In this document: one piece after another, positions 8,214 to 17,413 of the stretch
Position numbering within the stretch: the stretch's first letter is position 1
How the letters are laid out: each line of letters starts with the position of its first letter
From: JAYWFX01 sp043778575
GTDB lineage: Bacteria > Patescibacteriota > JACMRA01
NCBI GenBank assembly: GCA_043778575.1
Contig: JAYWFX010000060.1
Coordinates: 1-22,707, forward strand
Direction: 5' to 3'
Length of the DNA: 22,707 bases
Translations under genes and position numbers: made by a program
Notes under the pieces: model-generated
Seen by the model: the letters and a program-made list of their open reading frames with translations, nothing else
The model's database searches: none
What the model was told of the DNA's origin: nothing

Positions 8214-8581
8214 TTAATCGATCTGTGCACAACAAAAAGAATTCTATAAATTTTACTCATTTAGTGGGCTTGTCTCTCCTCGTAATAGTTTTCTTTTTCC
8301 TACTGTTTTCATATATTCAAGCCGAGTGGCTCACATCACTATATTTACCTCAGATATCGAATAGCACAAAACTTTGCCATGAGGTCAAGATGTCTGAATT
8401 AAAATACATAAGAGTTACAAACTTTGAAAAATACAAAAGACAAGCCAAAATATACTGTGTGTATGAACAAACTGCAATTAATGTAATCTTGGATTTGGCA
8501 CTGGTTGATAATATATGGAGAGTTTATTCTGCTCATGAAATAAATCAACCAAAGTCTCTGATATGGCCAATATACAAATAA
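8210..8581 (+). CDS. Small membrane-anchored hypothetical protein, 123 aa
   Basis: Start overlaps the recJ stop (ATGA), so it is co-transcribed and probably translationally coupled. Residues 1-15 are polar, about 17-37 form one strong membrane helix (THLVGLSLLVIVFFFLLFSY), and the remaining 85 residues would face outside. That domain has two cysteines (in KLCHEV and IYCVYEQ) that could pair, and ends in SLIWPIYK. No family recognised; the layout is that of small anchored envelope proteins. Confidence 0.75.
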   Translation: MINRSVHNKKNSINFTHLVGLSLLVIVFFFLLFSYIQAEWLTSLYLPQISNSTKLCHEVKMSELKYIRVTNFEKYKRQAKIYCVYEQTAINVILDLALVDNIWRVYSAHEINQPKSLIWPIYK

Positions 8582-8600
8582 TTTACTTCCCAGTCTGCAA

Positions 8601-8852
8601 TTAAAAGTTTTTACTCTGAGGCACGGTTGGTGATGGTTTTTGTGAGGTATTTTGAATACTATCTTTGATACGAATGAGAGAGAGTGATGCAAGTATTCCG
8701 TTAGCGGCTATCAGAAACAGCAGTGTAGATGTTATAATTATTGCGTTTTTTGGATAATACCCTTTTTTCTGTATATTAATGGCAGCAATTCCAGCTATCA
8801 GCAAAATACATATCAAAAGAAATAAAAAAAGGTAACCAAGAGCGCTAAACAT
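8601..8852 (-). CDS. Small two-helix membrane protein, 83 aa
   Basis: Two hydrophobic segments at about residues 5-27 and 37-58 are joined by a short basic loop (NIQKKGYYPKNA), with a polar proline-rich tail of about 20 residues. No family recognised. The start is well supported: AAGGTGA lies 6 bases before the ATG (8859-8865), a good Shine-Dalgarno for the CACCTCCTTA 3' end of the 16S rRNA here. Convergent with the preceding gene, 19 bases apart. Confidence 0.7.
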   Translation of the reverse strand: MFSALGYLFLFLLICILLIAGIAAINIQKKGYYPKNAIIITSTLLFLIAANGILASLSLIRIKDSIQNTSQKPSPTVPQSKNF

Positions 8853-8858
8853 ATTTAA

Positions 8859-8865
8859 TCACCTT
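8859..8865 (-). promoter_or_regulatory. Ribosome binding site AAGGTGA
   Basis: AAGGTGA sits 6 bases before the ATG at 8852 and complements the anti-Shine-Dalgarno. One of only two clear Shine-Dalgarno sites in the window. Confidence 0.65.
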
Positions 8866-8943
8866 AGAGCAAATTTGTAGTGAAAAAAACTAGTATATAT
8901 TTTTTGATAAACTATATGAGTACTTTTTACTAAAAACGTTTGT

Positions 8944-9018
8944 TGGTGGGTGATGAGGGGATCGAACCCCCGACCTTTTCGGTGTAAACGAACTGCGCTA
9001 CCGCTGCGCCAATCACCC
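8944..9018 (-). tRNA. tRNA-Val (anticodon TAC)
   Basis: Full cloverleaf with CCA encoded. Acceptor GGGTGAT/ATCACCC, D-arm GCGC...GCGC, anticodon stem GTTCG/CGAAA (top pair mismatched), loop TTTACAC giving TAC, T-arm GGGGG-TTCGATC-CCCTC. A TTGACA lies at 9054-9059 on the same strand with TATCTA-type -10 candidates at 9029-9038. Confidence 0.96.
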
Positions 9019-9028
9019 AATCTAATTG

Positions 9029-9059
9029 TAGATAGATAGAAAAGCAGATGTTTTGTCAA
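9029..9059 (-). promoter_or_regulatory. Promoter of tRNA-Val(TAC)
   Basis: On the minus strand, TTGACA (9054-9059) is followed by two overlapping TATCTA hexamers (9033-9038 and 9029-9034; spacers 15 and 19). Transcription would start a few bases before the tRNA 5' end. Confidence 0.45.
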
Positions 9060-9098
9060 GTCAATTTTCTGTTACAATTAGCTACATAAAAATATTCC

Positions 9099-9126
9099 TT
9101 GACAAGTTTCGATTTGTATCTATACA
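9099..9126 (+). promoter_or_regulatory. 16S rRNA promoter
   Basis: TTGACA (9099-9104), 16-base spacer, TATACA (9121-9126). The start would be near 9133, leaving a leader of about 105 bases before the mature 16S. It is the only good promoter in the gap between tRNA-Val and 16S. Confidence 0.6.
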
Positions 9127-9237
9127 TGTTTTTAGTCTTAGTGCTAATCTTTTGCACCAAAGAAGTTTTACAGAAGGTAGTTAAAAATGTTTAAAGTACA
9201 CAATATACAGGAGCAAGTAACTAGAGCCAGATTAATT

Positions 9238-10730
<1,493 letters not shown>

Positions 10731-11031
10731 TTAAGGAGAATCGGGTATTTCATTTATATGGTACCATCTGATTGATAGTTTAGATACTTTGTTTACATTG
10801 TATTTAGATGACCATTACACTTATAAAATCCAATCTAAATCATTATCTTACTGTTTCATCTTTCTATGATTTATCATGATTGTGGGTGAATACACATATT
10901 TTGCATGTTGGTGTTAGTCTGTGCTCTAGTTACTTACTTTTGCATATTGTATTTATATTTTTAACTATCTTTTGTTATCAAACAATTCTCCTCAAATCAG
11001 AGGAGTTTTTTGTTGTCCCTAAGAACCTATA
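10731..11031. other. 16S trailer, no gene
   Basis: AT-rich sequence with no tRNA-Ile, tRNA-Ala, 23S or 5S and no supported coding region. It holds the rRNA transcript trailer and its terminator; the opposing VirB4-like gene ends at its right edge. Confidence 0.7.
10988..11011 (+). terminator. Rho-independent terminator after 16S
   Basis: Stem CTCCTC (10988-10993) with GAGGAG (11000-11005), loop AAATCA, followed by six T (11006-11011). It ends the 16S transcript about 260 bases after the mature 3' end, before the opposing gene. Confidence 0.75.
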
Positions 11032-13341
11032 TTATTCTTCGCTGAGTCCTTGCATTTTTAGAATATCTTTTGGATTTGTGGTTATGATTCTATGTTCGGT
11101 AGGGAAGGCTATAATCTCTATAGCTACGTGTCTTGGGCCAGCAAAGAAAATTCCTTGACCTACTTCTGACTGCAGGAGAACTTGTTTTTCACCACTAGTC
11201 AGAGCAAACGTCTCTCCTATGTTGTCGATAGCTGCTGTCGATTGTTTTAATAAAATCTTCATAGCAGCGTTTGTGACGATTGGTTTTCCAAACGGTGACG
11301 ACATAAAATCGCCTACATCCTGCGTGATTGTAGTGATACCCAGATAATATTTACGTGCACGTTTTGCTAGTCCATATAAAAACCTAGCAGAATCTTCGTA
11401 TTGCATCATGATCCATGCCTCATCAATGGCAAGAATACGCCTTTTTAAGCTAGATCTAATCTCATTCCATACATATTTGAGTAGGACGTACATAGCAATT
11501 GGACGTAAGCTTTCCTGCAGATCACGTATATTGTACACGACAAAATTGTTGTTAATATTAATGTTTGTTCTTTGGTTAAAAATGCCAGCAAATGTTCCTT
11601 CGGTATATCTGTACAATCTCTGAGCCAGACTTTCTCCTCCTACGATCCCATTTAAAATATCTACTAAATCACTCATAGTCGGTGGAGTAATATTGTTTAA
11701 ATCCGACTGGGCTGTAATATCACGCTTTGAATAAGCTTCTTGGATAGCTCGTTCCATGATGGATGTTTCTTGTGGATCCATCTTTCCAAGCATTAGATTC
11801 AGCAGACCAAGTAAATCAATAACAGCAGTTCTGAGAATATCTCCTATATTTTCGCCGGGTAGAGCCCTAGGTAAATCAAATGGATTAATACGATTATTTG
11901 AGTTTAAACTCATGTTTATGTACGCTCCTCCCAGTGTATCAGCTAGGATCTTGTATTCCTGTTCAGGATCGATGACAATTACCGCTACACCGAGCATTAA
12001 ACTTCTGAGAATTTCTAGTTTTACTGTGTAGCTTTTCCCAGCTCCAGAGGTGGCAAAGATAAGCGAATTAGCATTTTCTAGCTCAAATCGATCAAAAATA
12101 ATCAGTGAGGTGTTGTGCCTGTTGATGCCGTACAGGATGCCAGAATCAGATGAAAGCTCAGAAGAAACAAAGGGAAAACATGCAGAAAGAGGGCTGGTGT
12201 TCATGTTGTTGAGGACGTCCAAATCATCTTTAAGTAGTGGTAGTGAGGAGTTGAACCCGTCATCCATCTGCAATGCTGCCCTCTTCATGATAATGCTTTG
12301 CTGACTCAAGATTCCCTCTACAGCCTGACTGTATTTTTCCAGTTGATCGGTGTTATCAGCATAGATTGTGATATATACTCCGACTCTAAAAAACTTTTCA
12401 ACACCCTGAGTGATAGCATCACGTAAACCCTCTACATCTCTATATCCTGATTCCAACATAGGGTCACGGGCCTGACCACGCTCAGCATTTAGTTGGAGAG
12501 AGGCTTGAATTTTACCCACCTTACCCTTGAGTTCACGCAATACCTCCGATGAGTCACGTGGATAAATAAATATAGATAAATCCATTGGAATATCCGCATT
12601 TACCACACCCTCAAGCCAACCAGTATTGATTACTTTTGGATATGTGAGTATAAAAAAGCTTCTGAGAATCTTGGTACCTAATTCAAATTGACCTGTGGAA
12701 ATTTTTACACTGCTTGGGGCAATCAGGTCTCTGATAGTTGAGATACCCTCACGATAAGCTTTTTCACTATCAATCAAGGTTTTTTGAATTTCAATTTCTG
12801 TTTTAATCACCTCTTTTCGCAGATCAGTTGGATTAAGTGTCTGCAAGTACTCACGGGAATTAGGATCTAATTTCTTTTTTGGGACTCGTTGATTAGATTT
12901 TGTAGGTGTGGCTGTTCTCAGTGGTTGCATTGACTGTTGACTTGGTCTGGGTTGGGTTGGTGGCAATGATTTACTTCGACCAAACAATCCTCGTCTGACA
13001 GCTGGTAATTGTGGTAGGGGCTGAAACTGTTGGGGTACAGGCTGTCTAACCTGATTTTGAATTGTTGATCCTTGGTTTGGTGTTTGAAGTTGGTTTTGTG
13101 GTGGTTGCGGTCTAGTTTGAGGAATAGTCTGTGACCTAATAACTGGTTGCTGGTTCACTGGTGTGGGTGTAGAGTTGATTTGAGTTGTGGATGGTCTGGT
13201 AGGTGGAGTAAAACTCAAAGGCTGACTAGGTAGTTGGATTGGGCTTGGAGACACAGCAATTTGACCAACGTTTTGGTGTTCGTGCTCATTCTTTAGCTCG
13301 CTTAATGTATGAGGAGTATGGGAGGTTTGAGTATCAGACAT
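11032..13341 (-). CDS. VirB4-like type IV secretion ATPase with a disordered N-terminus
   Basis: A 769-residue ATPase of the VirB4/TraC family, which powers type IV secretion or conjugation from the inner face of the membrane. Residues 1-155 are low-complexity proline, glutamine and threonine, certainly disordered, with a basic patch at about 147-157 (KSNQRVPKKK). The VirB4 N-terminal domain spans about 165-410. The motor follows with Walker A ATSGAGKSY (430-438), IDPEQEYK, Walker B with D640-E641 (RRILAIDEAW), and TITQDVGDF near 677-685. No other secretion genes (VirB6, VirB8, VirD4, pilins) are in the window. It is divergent from the GNAT-like gene, and its likely -35 box (TTGTCA) overlaps that gene's TTGACA. 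Intact and of normal motor length; its partners must be elsewhere or replaced. Confidence 0.9.
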   Translation of the reverse strand: MSDTQTSHTPHTLSELKNEHEHQNVGQIAVSPSPIQLPSQPLSFTPPTRPSTTQINSTPTPVNQQPVIRSQTIPQTRPQPPQNQLQTPNQGSTIQNQVRQPVPQQFQPLPQLPAVRRGLFGRSKSLPPTQPRPSQQSMQPLRTATPTKSNQRVPKKKLDPNSREYLQTLNPTDLRKEVIKTEIEIQKTLIDSEKAYREGISTIRDLIAPSSVKISTGQFELGTKILRSFFILTYPKVINTGWLEGVVNADIPMDLSIFIYPRDSSEVLRELKGKVGKIQASLQLNAERGQARDPMLESGYRDVEGLRDAITQGVEKFFRVGVYITIYADNTDQLEKYSQAVEGILSQQSIIMKRAALQMDDGFNSSLPLLKDDLDVLNNMNTSPLSACFPFVSSELSSDSGILYGINRHNTSLIIFDRFELENANSLIFATSGAGKSYTVKLEILRSLMLGVAVIVIDPEQEYKILADTLGGAYINMSLNSNNRINPFDLPRALPGENIGDILRTAVIDLLGLLNLMLGKMDPQETSIMERAIQEAYSKRDITAQSDLNNITPPTMSDLVDILNGIVGGESLAQRLYRYTEGTFAGIFNQRTNININNNFVVYNIRDLQESLRPIAMYVLLKYVWNEIRSSLKRRILAIDEAWIMMQYEDSARFLYGLAKRARKYYLGITTITQDVGDFMSSPFGKPIVTNAAMKILLKQSTAAIDNIGETFALTSGEKQVLLQSEVGQGIFFAGPRHVAIEIIAFPTEHRIITTNPKDILKMQGLSEE

Positions 13342-13386
13342 TTTCGGTGATTAGTTTCGTTATCAATATGAGCTAATAAACAATTT

Positions 13387-13416
13387 TTGACAACACATAC
13401 ACAATCAACATGTTAT
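13387..13416 (+). promoter_or_regulatory. Promoter of the GNAT-like gene, leaderless geometry
   Basis: TTGACA (13387-13392), 18-base spacer, TGTTAT (13411-13416), then 7 bases to the ATG at 13424. The reverse-strand TTGTCA at 13388-13393, a candidate -35 for the VirB4-like gene, overlaps it, so the two divergent promoters would share bases. Confidence 0.5.
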
Positions 13417-13423
13417 ATAAAAC

Positions 13424-14233
13424 ATGATTCCCGCAATCCCCCCACTTATTCAAACACTTGGTGCTACACAATATGTAGTGTTCCCTGAAAATATGACCAA
13501 ATCGGGAGTAGCTGAGTGTGTTCACACCCTTGGAGAAACTGGATATAGTAGAGATTTCTTTGCAGACCCAAACATCAAATTACGTTTTGTATACGACGAT
13601 TTAAAAATTGAAAAATGGTTACTCGATGAGCTCCAAAAATATGAGACTATCAAACATTGTTTTTACAATACACACCATTTTTTTAAACCAATCTCTGAGC
13701 TTATTATTCATGATGATTTAGACGTGGAGATAGTATGGGTGAATTATATCAATACGCCAGAGTACGTGATCGCTGAAAACTTTTTATTTGAGGGCAGGGG
13801 TGTGATAGTCATAAATGAAAATGGTATAACCGAGTTTCAACCAGACACAAAAAAGCGACAAATAATTCAACAACAACTCGACAGGATCCTGTATGATTCT
13901 ACTTTTGGTAAGGTTATTTTAATTAAATTTAATGGTTTGTGGGTAGGGTGTTTTTATGTGGTGGAGGTAAATAGTGATGAGCTACAACTACACGACGTCA
14001 CAGGTAAATCAACACTCAAAGACGTCTTTATGGGTAAAAAGCTACCATTGTTGATGGAAGGTTTGAGTAGGATTGTAGCTAAAGACTATGGAAACACGTT
14101 TGAACAAAAAAACTTTAGACCATACAAACGGATTACTTTTAGTAACAACAATGAAAAAGTGAGTGCTCTGTATGAGGCTTGTGGGTTTGAAAGGATGGCT
14201 GGCAGGAAGTGTGTTTTAGTAGAGGGGTTATAA
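13424..14233 (+). CDS. Putative GNAT-fold acetyltransferase
   Basis: A 269-residue soluble protein. The C-terminal half looks like a GNAT fold: a beta-strand pair around KVILIKFNGLWVGCFYVVEV (about 165-184) recalls the central GNAT strands, and ITFSNNNEKVSALYEACGF (about 237-255) matches the family's final N-x-x-A-x-x-L-Y-x-x-x-G-F pattern. The classical acetyl-CoA loop Q/R-x-x-G-x-G/A is not obvious, so catalysis is uncertain. The N-terminal half is unrecognised. It starts at a promoter that would give a leaderless message and converges with the next gene 10 bases away. Could be a degenerate or non-catalytic member. Confidence 0.6.
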   Translation: MIPAIPPLIQTLGATQYVVFPENMTKSGVAECVHTLGETGYSRDFFADPNIKLRFVYDDLKIEKWLLDELQKYETIKHCFYNTHHFFKPISELIIHDDLDVEIVWVNYINTPEYVIAENFLFEGRGVIVINENGITEFQPDTKKRQIIQQQLDRILYDSTFGKVILIKFNGLWVGCFYVVEVNSDELQLHDVTGKSTLKDVFMGKKLPLLMEGLSRIVAKDYGNTFEQKNFRPYKRITFSNNNEKVSALYEACGFERMAGRKCVLVEGL

Positions 14234-14243
14234 GAAACGTTTT

Positions 14244-14900
14244 CTATTCTAATTCGTACACATCTAAACTAGCATCAGCAATTTCTCCAATTGATGACCA
14301 AGAGCCACCACCATGCCTTAGCATAACACACTTTAGTTCTGATGGATTTATATTTTTCTTTACCAAATCTTCACCTAGTGAAGTGAGTTTTTGTTGATAC
14401 GTAACTTGCTCAGCATGTCCATTTTTTAAAATGTAGTAAATATCCACAAAACCATGTTGGTTATTCCCACCTCCCTCAGTATGGTATTGATTTTCTGTTA
14501 GGATTGTATCAAACGAATTAACCTTTATTAATTCTACATATCCTGAAAGATGATATGCAGTCACCTCAGTATCTCTACCATCATCGGTGAGCTCGTAATC
14601 TCTGTGGGTAGAATACAGTTGTTTAGAAAAATCAATAAGTTCAGCTATTTGAGGATACTTTGCTACCGCTGCATCAAAGTCAGTTTTACACTTAGCATTA
14701 AATTCACGGTCTCTGACCTCTCTACGAAAAACTGGTTTTTTGTTGTCCTCACGATGATAATATTCTATCGCCCTTTCAACTTTTGAATCTGGTCTACTAG
14801 TTGCTCTTTCTAACGGTGTGGCATAACTTGTAGATGTAAGTCTATTATTTTGTAGCTTTGGTACTGGTTTTTGTTTTTGTGTTGGTCGTTTTTCTAACAT
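14244..14900 (-). CDS. Hypothetical protein, 218 aa
   Basis: Not recognised. Residues 1-40 are basic, polar and probably disordered. A charged helical stretch (about 41-100) contains VERAIEYYHRED and REFNAKCKTDFDAAVAKYP. The C-terminal half looks like a compact mixed domain with YHLSGYVELIKV, NQYHTEGGGNNQHG, VDIYYILKNG and VMLRHGGGSW. The glycine/histidine-rich pieces (HTEGGG and RHGGGSW) could be loops of a binding site. No signal peptide or membrane helix. A weak upstream TTATGC/ATTAAT pair has the leaderless geometry seen elsewhere in the window. Confidence 0.7.
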   Translation of the reverse strand: MLEKRPTQKQKPVPKLQNNRLTSTSYATPLERATSRPDSKVERAIEYYHREDNKKPVFRREVRDREFNAKCKTDFDAAVAKYPQIAELIDFSKQLYSTHRDYELTDDGRDTEVTAYHLSGYVELIKVNSFDTILTENQYHTEGGGNNQHGFVDIYYILKNGHAEQVTYQQKLTSLGEDLVKKNINPSELKCVMLRHGGGSWSSIGEIADASLDVYELE

Positions 14901-14970
14901 AAAATAATTAATTTAAACTTGTGCTCAAAGCATAAACTAGAATATATATATGCAAATTATTAGGAGTTTC

Positions 14971-15001
14971 TTGACTTTATGTGATTGATAGTGGTTATCA
15001 T
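14971..15001 (+). promoter_or_regulatory. Promoter of the GatA-like gene, leaderless geometry
   Basis: TTGACT (14971-14976), 19-base spacer, TATCAT (14996-15001; 5 of 6 to consensus), then 5 bases to the ATG at 15007. The start point would coincide with the start codon. Confidence 0.5.
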
Positions 15002-15006
15002 AATAT

Positions 15007-16458
15007 ATGATTCATCTTTCTAAACACCCAACCATTTCTGAGATTCACTCTCTATATAGACAAAAAGAGTCCACACCCAGTGAAGTGTATCAGTATTTTT
15101 ATGAACTTTCAAAGGTTGTTGATGTGAGTATTTCAGCTGTATACGAGTATGCAAACAATCTGGGTAAACTGCAGGCTGAGAAGTGCGATGACTTACTACA
15201 GACTAAAACTTTAGACGAGCTGCTAACAGATTATTCATTGTTTGGAATACCGTATTTTCTCAAAAGCAACATGATGGTAATGGATGAAATTATGAATGCT
15301 GGTACAAAAGCCCTCGATCAGTTTGTGTCTCCATATAGTTGTACTGTATATGAAAAGGTTCGTGATGCAGGAGCCGTACTACTCGGATTTACTCAGATGG
15401 ATGAATTAGCTAGTGGTGCAAGCGGCGAACACTCATATTATGGCGTGACTAAAAACCCATATGATACTACTAGGGTTCCGGGTGGGTCTTCGAGTGGATC
15501 AGCTGCAACAGTGGGATCAGGGCAGTGTGTATTTTCGCTCGGTAGTGACACTGGAGGCTCAATTCGTCAACCATCTGCTTTTTGTAATGTGGTTGGAATC
15601 AAGCCAACGTACGGTCTAGTTTCTCGGCGGGGAGTACACGCAATGGCGTCTTCTTTTGATCAAGTCGGTCCTATTACTCATTCTGTAATTGATAATCAAA
15701 CAGTGTTGAAGGTGTTGTCTGGTAAAGATCCTTTTGATCAGACTACTGTTGAAAGTAGTGAAGTATTTAATCATAATCCAATATCTAGAAAATTAAAAAT
15801 TGGTATCCCTGACGAGTTTTATATCGACGGCATTGATCCTAAAATATTGAGTGCTCTGCAAAAACTTCAAAAAGACCTAGAATCTGAGGGTCATGAGCTA
15901 GTAAAAGTATCACTTCCGCATAGTAAATATGCTATCTCAGTATACTATATCACTATGACTGTCGAATTTTCTGCTAATCAGGAGCGACTCGATGGTGTGC
16001 GATTTGCTCAACAGGTAGACGGTGCTATGTACTATGACCACCGAGGAGAGTTTTTTGGAGAGGAGCCTGTCAGGAGATCTATGCTCGGTAGCTATGTTTC
16101 GTCGGCTGGATACTACGACGCATATTACAACAAAGCTCAAAAAGTAAAAGAACTAGCTCGACGTGAATTTGAAGAGGCATTCAAAATGGTGGATGTGATG
16201 CTGACTCCTACCACACCTGAGTTTCCATTTAAAGTCGGAGAAAAAACTAGCGACCCTCTCAAAATGTATTTATCTGATGTTTTTACCTGTGGTATTAATC
16301 CGCTGAGAATTCCAGGACTTAATGTACCTTTGGGACTTTTTGATGTAGATGGAGTAAAACTACCTAGTGGCTGTCAAATTCTCGGGCCTGAGCTGAGTGA
16401 GAGTATAATCTATCAATTGGGAATAGATATCGAAAATATTATCACAACAGGAATGTAG
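15007..16458 (+). CDS. gatA: GatA-type amidase (Asp/Glu-tRNA amidotransferase subunit A)
   Basis: A 483-residue amidase-signature enzyme closest to GatA, which releases ammonia from glutamine so that GatB can convert Glu-tRNA(Gln) or Asp-tRNA(Asn) to the amide. The Ser-cisSer-Lys triad is complete: K86 in GIPYFLKSN, S161 in PGGSSSGSAA, S185 in GSDTGGSIRQPS. GatA-specific text includes VVGIKPTYGLVSRRG, SSFDQVGPIT, RRSMLGSYVSSAGYYDAYY and DPLKMYLSDVFT. The usual EASSNLARYDG is altered to EFSANQERLDG. Length is normal. GatB and GatC are not next to it. A downstream tRNA-Glu(TTC) is on the opposite strand and probably independent. Confidence 0.9.
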   Translation: MIHLSKHPTISEIHSLYRQKESTPSEVYQYFYELSKVVDVSISAVYEYANNLGKLQAEKCDDLLQTKTLDELLTDYSLFGIPYFLKSNMMVMDEIMNAGTKALDQFVSPYSCTVYEKVRDAGAVLLGFTQMDELASGASGEHSYYGVTKNPYDTTRVPGGSSSGSAATVGSGQCVFSLGSDTGGSIRQPSAFCNVVGIKPTYGLVSRRGVHAMASSFDQVGPITHSVIDNQTVLKVLSGKDPFDQTTVESSEVFNHNPISRKLKIGIPDEFYIDGIDPKILSALQKLQKDLESEGHELVKVSLPHSKYAISVYYITMTVEFSANQERLDGVRFAQQVDGAMYYDHRGEFFGEEPVRRSMLGSYVSSAGYYDAYYNKAQKVKELARREFEEAFKMVDVMLTPTTPEFPFKVGEKTSDPLKMYLSDVFTCGINPLRIPGLNVPLGLFDVDGVKLPSGCQILGPELSESIIYQLGIDIENIITTGM

Positions 16459-16498
16459 GCAAAAAAATATACCCTAGTAGGGAATTTCGTATAAATTT

Positions 16499-16573
16499 TG
16501 GTAGCGCTACGGGGAGTCGAACCCCGCTTACAGGAATGAAAGTCCTGGATCCTAACCGATAGATGATAGCGCC
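16499..16573 (-). tRNA. tRNA-Glu (anticodon TTC)
   Basis: Full cloverleaf with CCA encoded. Acceptor GGCGCTA/TAGCGCT with a G1-U72 wobble, D-arm ATCT...GGAT, anticodon stem CAGGA/TCCTG with loop CTTTCAT giving TTC, T-arm GCGGGG-TTCGACT-CCCCG. A promoter lies just upstream on the same strand. Confidence 0.96.
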
Positions 16574-16583
16574 AAGTATCAAA

Positions 16584-16613
16584 AAAATAGTATTAATTTT
16601 TGTAAATTGTCAA
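16584..16613 (-). promoter_or_regulatory. Promoter of tRNA-Glu
   Basis: On the minus strand, TTGACA (16608-16613), 18-base spacer, TATTTT (16584-16589), about 10 bases before the tRNA 5' end. The -35 box abuts the ATG (16615) of the opposing recG fragment. Confidence 0.5.
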
Positions 16614-16614
16614 G

Positions 16615-17412
16615 ATGACTGACCTGACCAAGAGACTCACGACCCTTCAGATTGAAAAGCTCAAAAAGCAGGGTATTTTATCTCTGTATGATTTAGTTAC
16701 TTTCATGCCAAGAGATCTAAAAATAATACGAATACTAGAAAATGTAAAAATTCAAATATACTCTAGTGACACTTTTGCATGGGAGGGAACACTCTTGTTT
16801 ATAAATAAACGTATGGGGAAGCGACCTTTTTTAGTTCTTGATTGGCAGGGTGAGTCGCAGTCATTTAGTACATATTTCTTTTCATCAGTTCAATACTTAA
16901 TCAAGTCTTTGGTCATTGGTCGACAGTATCAGATTTTAGTAAAATATAGCAATGGATTTTGGTCTTTAGAAAAATTTACTACTCCAAAAAAGCCTTTGAT
17001 TAGCTATATCCAACCGATTTACGAAAAACGAGGTGAGCTACAAAGTGCATTTTTTCAGGCAATTCACAATCGATTACAGACAGAGGATTATGTCTTGAAC
17101 TTGGTTGGTCTGGTTCCTGAGAGTGAATTGATTCCCCAGGTGTTAGACTTGTCATCTATCCATCATCCCACTTCCCGTGAAAACTATGATAAAATGATAC
17201 AAACTTGGATTATGTTTACTGTGTTTCTCAGGATGATGGTGATTCGATCGACACAGGATACCACTAAAACTGGTTTTGCTAGAAGTGGTTTACTGGATGA
17301 GGAGTTTGCCTGTCAGCTCCAGCGGTATTTACCCTTTTCATTGTCCTCTAGTCAACAAACAGTAATCAATGATATTCTTCGAGATATTACACAGAAATCC
17401 AATAATAATTAA
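16615..17412 (+). CDS. recG: RecG wedge-domain fragment lacking the helicase motor
   Basis: A 265-residue protein matching the N-terminal wedge/OB part of RecG, the branch-migration helicase that remodels stalled forks. Recognisable: the opening helical pattern with KQGILSLYDLVTFMPRDL (19-36), the OB strands around residues 57-115, YIQPIYEKRGEL (about 132-143), LSSIHHPTS (about 179-187), and PFSLSSSQQTVINDIL (about 240-255), which corresponds to the sequence just before the Walker A motif. The protein then ends, so both RecA-like helicase domains (about 400 residues) are missing. The stop is one base from the stop of the opposing protease gene. Most likely a truncated pseudogene at a rearrangement junction; a wedge-only DNA-binding protein is the alternative. 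Confidence 0.8.
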   Translation: MTDLTKRLTTLQIEKLKKQGILSLYDLVTFMPRDLKIIRILENVKIQIYSSDTFAWEGTLLFINKRMGKRPFLVLDWQGESQSFSTYFFSSVQYLIKSLVIGRQYQILVKYSNGFWSLEKFTTPKKPLISYIQPIYEKRGELQSAFFQAIHNRLQTEDYVLNLVGLVPESELIPQVLDLSSIHHPTSRENYDKMIQTWIMFTVFLRMMVIRSTQDTTKTGFARSGLLDEEFACQLQRYLPFSLSSSQQTVINDILRDITQKSNNN

Positions 17413-17413
17413 A

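Noticed and set aside
10880..11158. Plus-strand open frame of 92 codons after the 16S
   Set aside because: It runs through the 16S terminator and into the antisense of the VirB4-like gene; hydrophobic residues come from T-rich sequence and no start signal is present.
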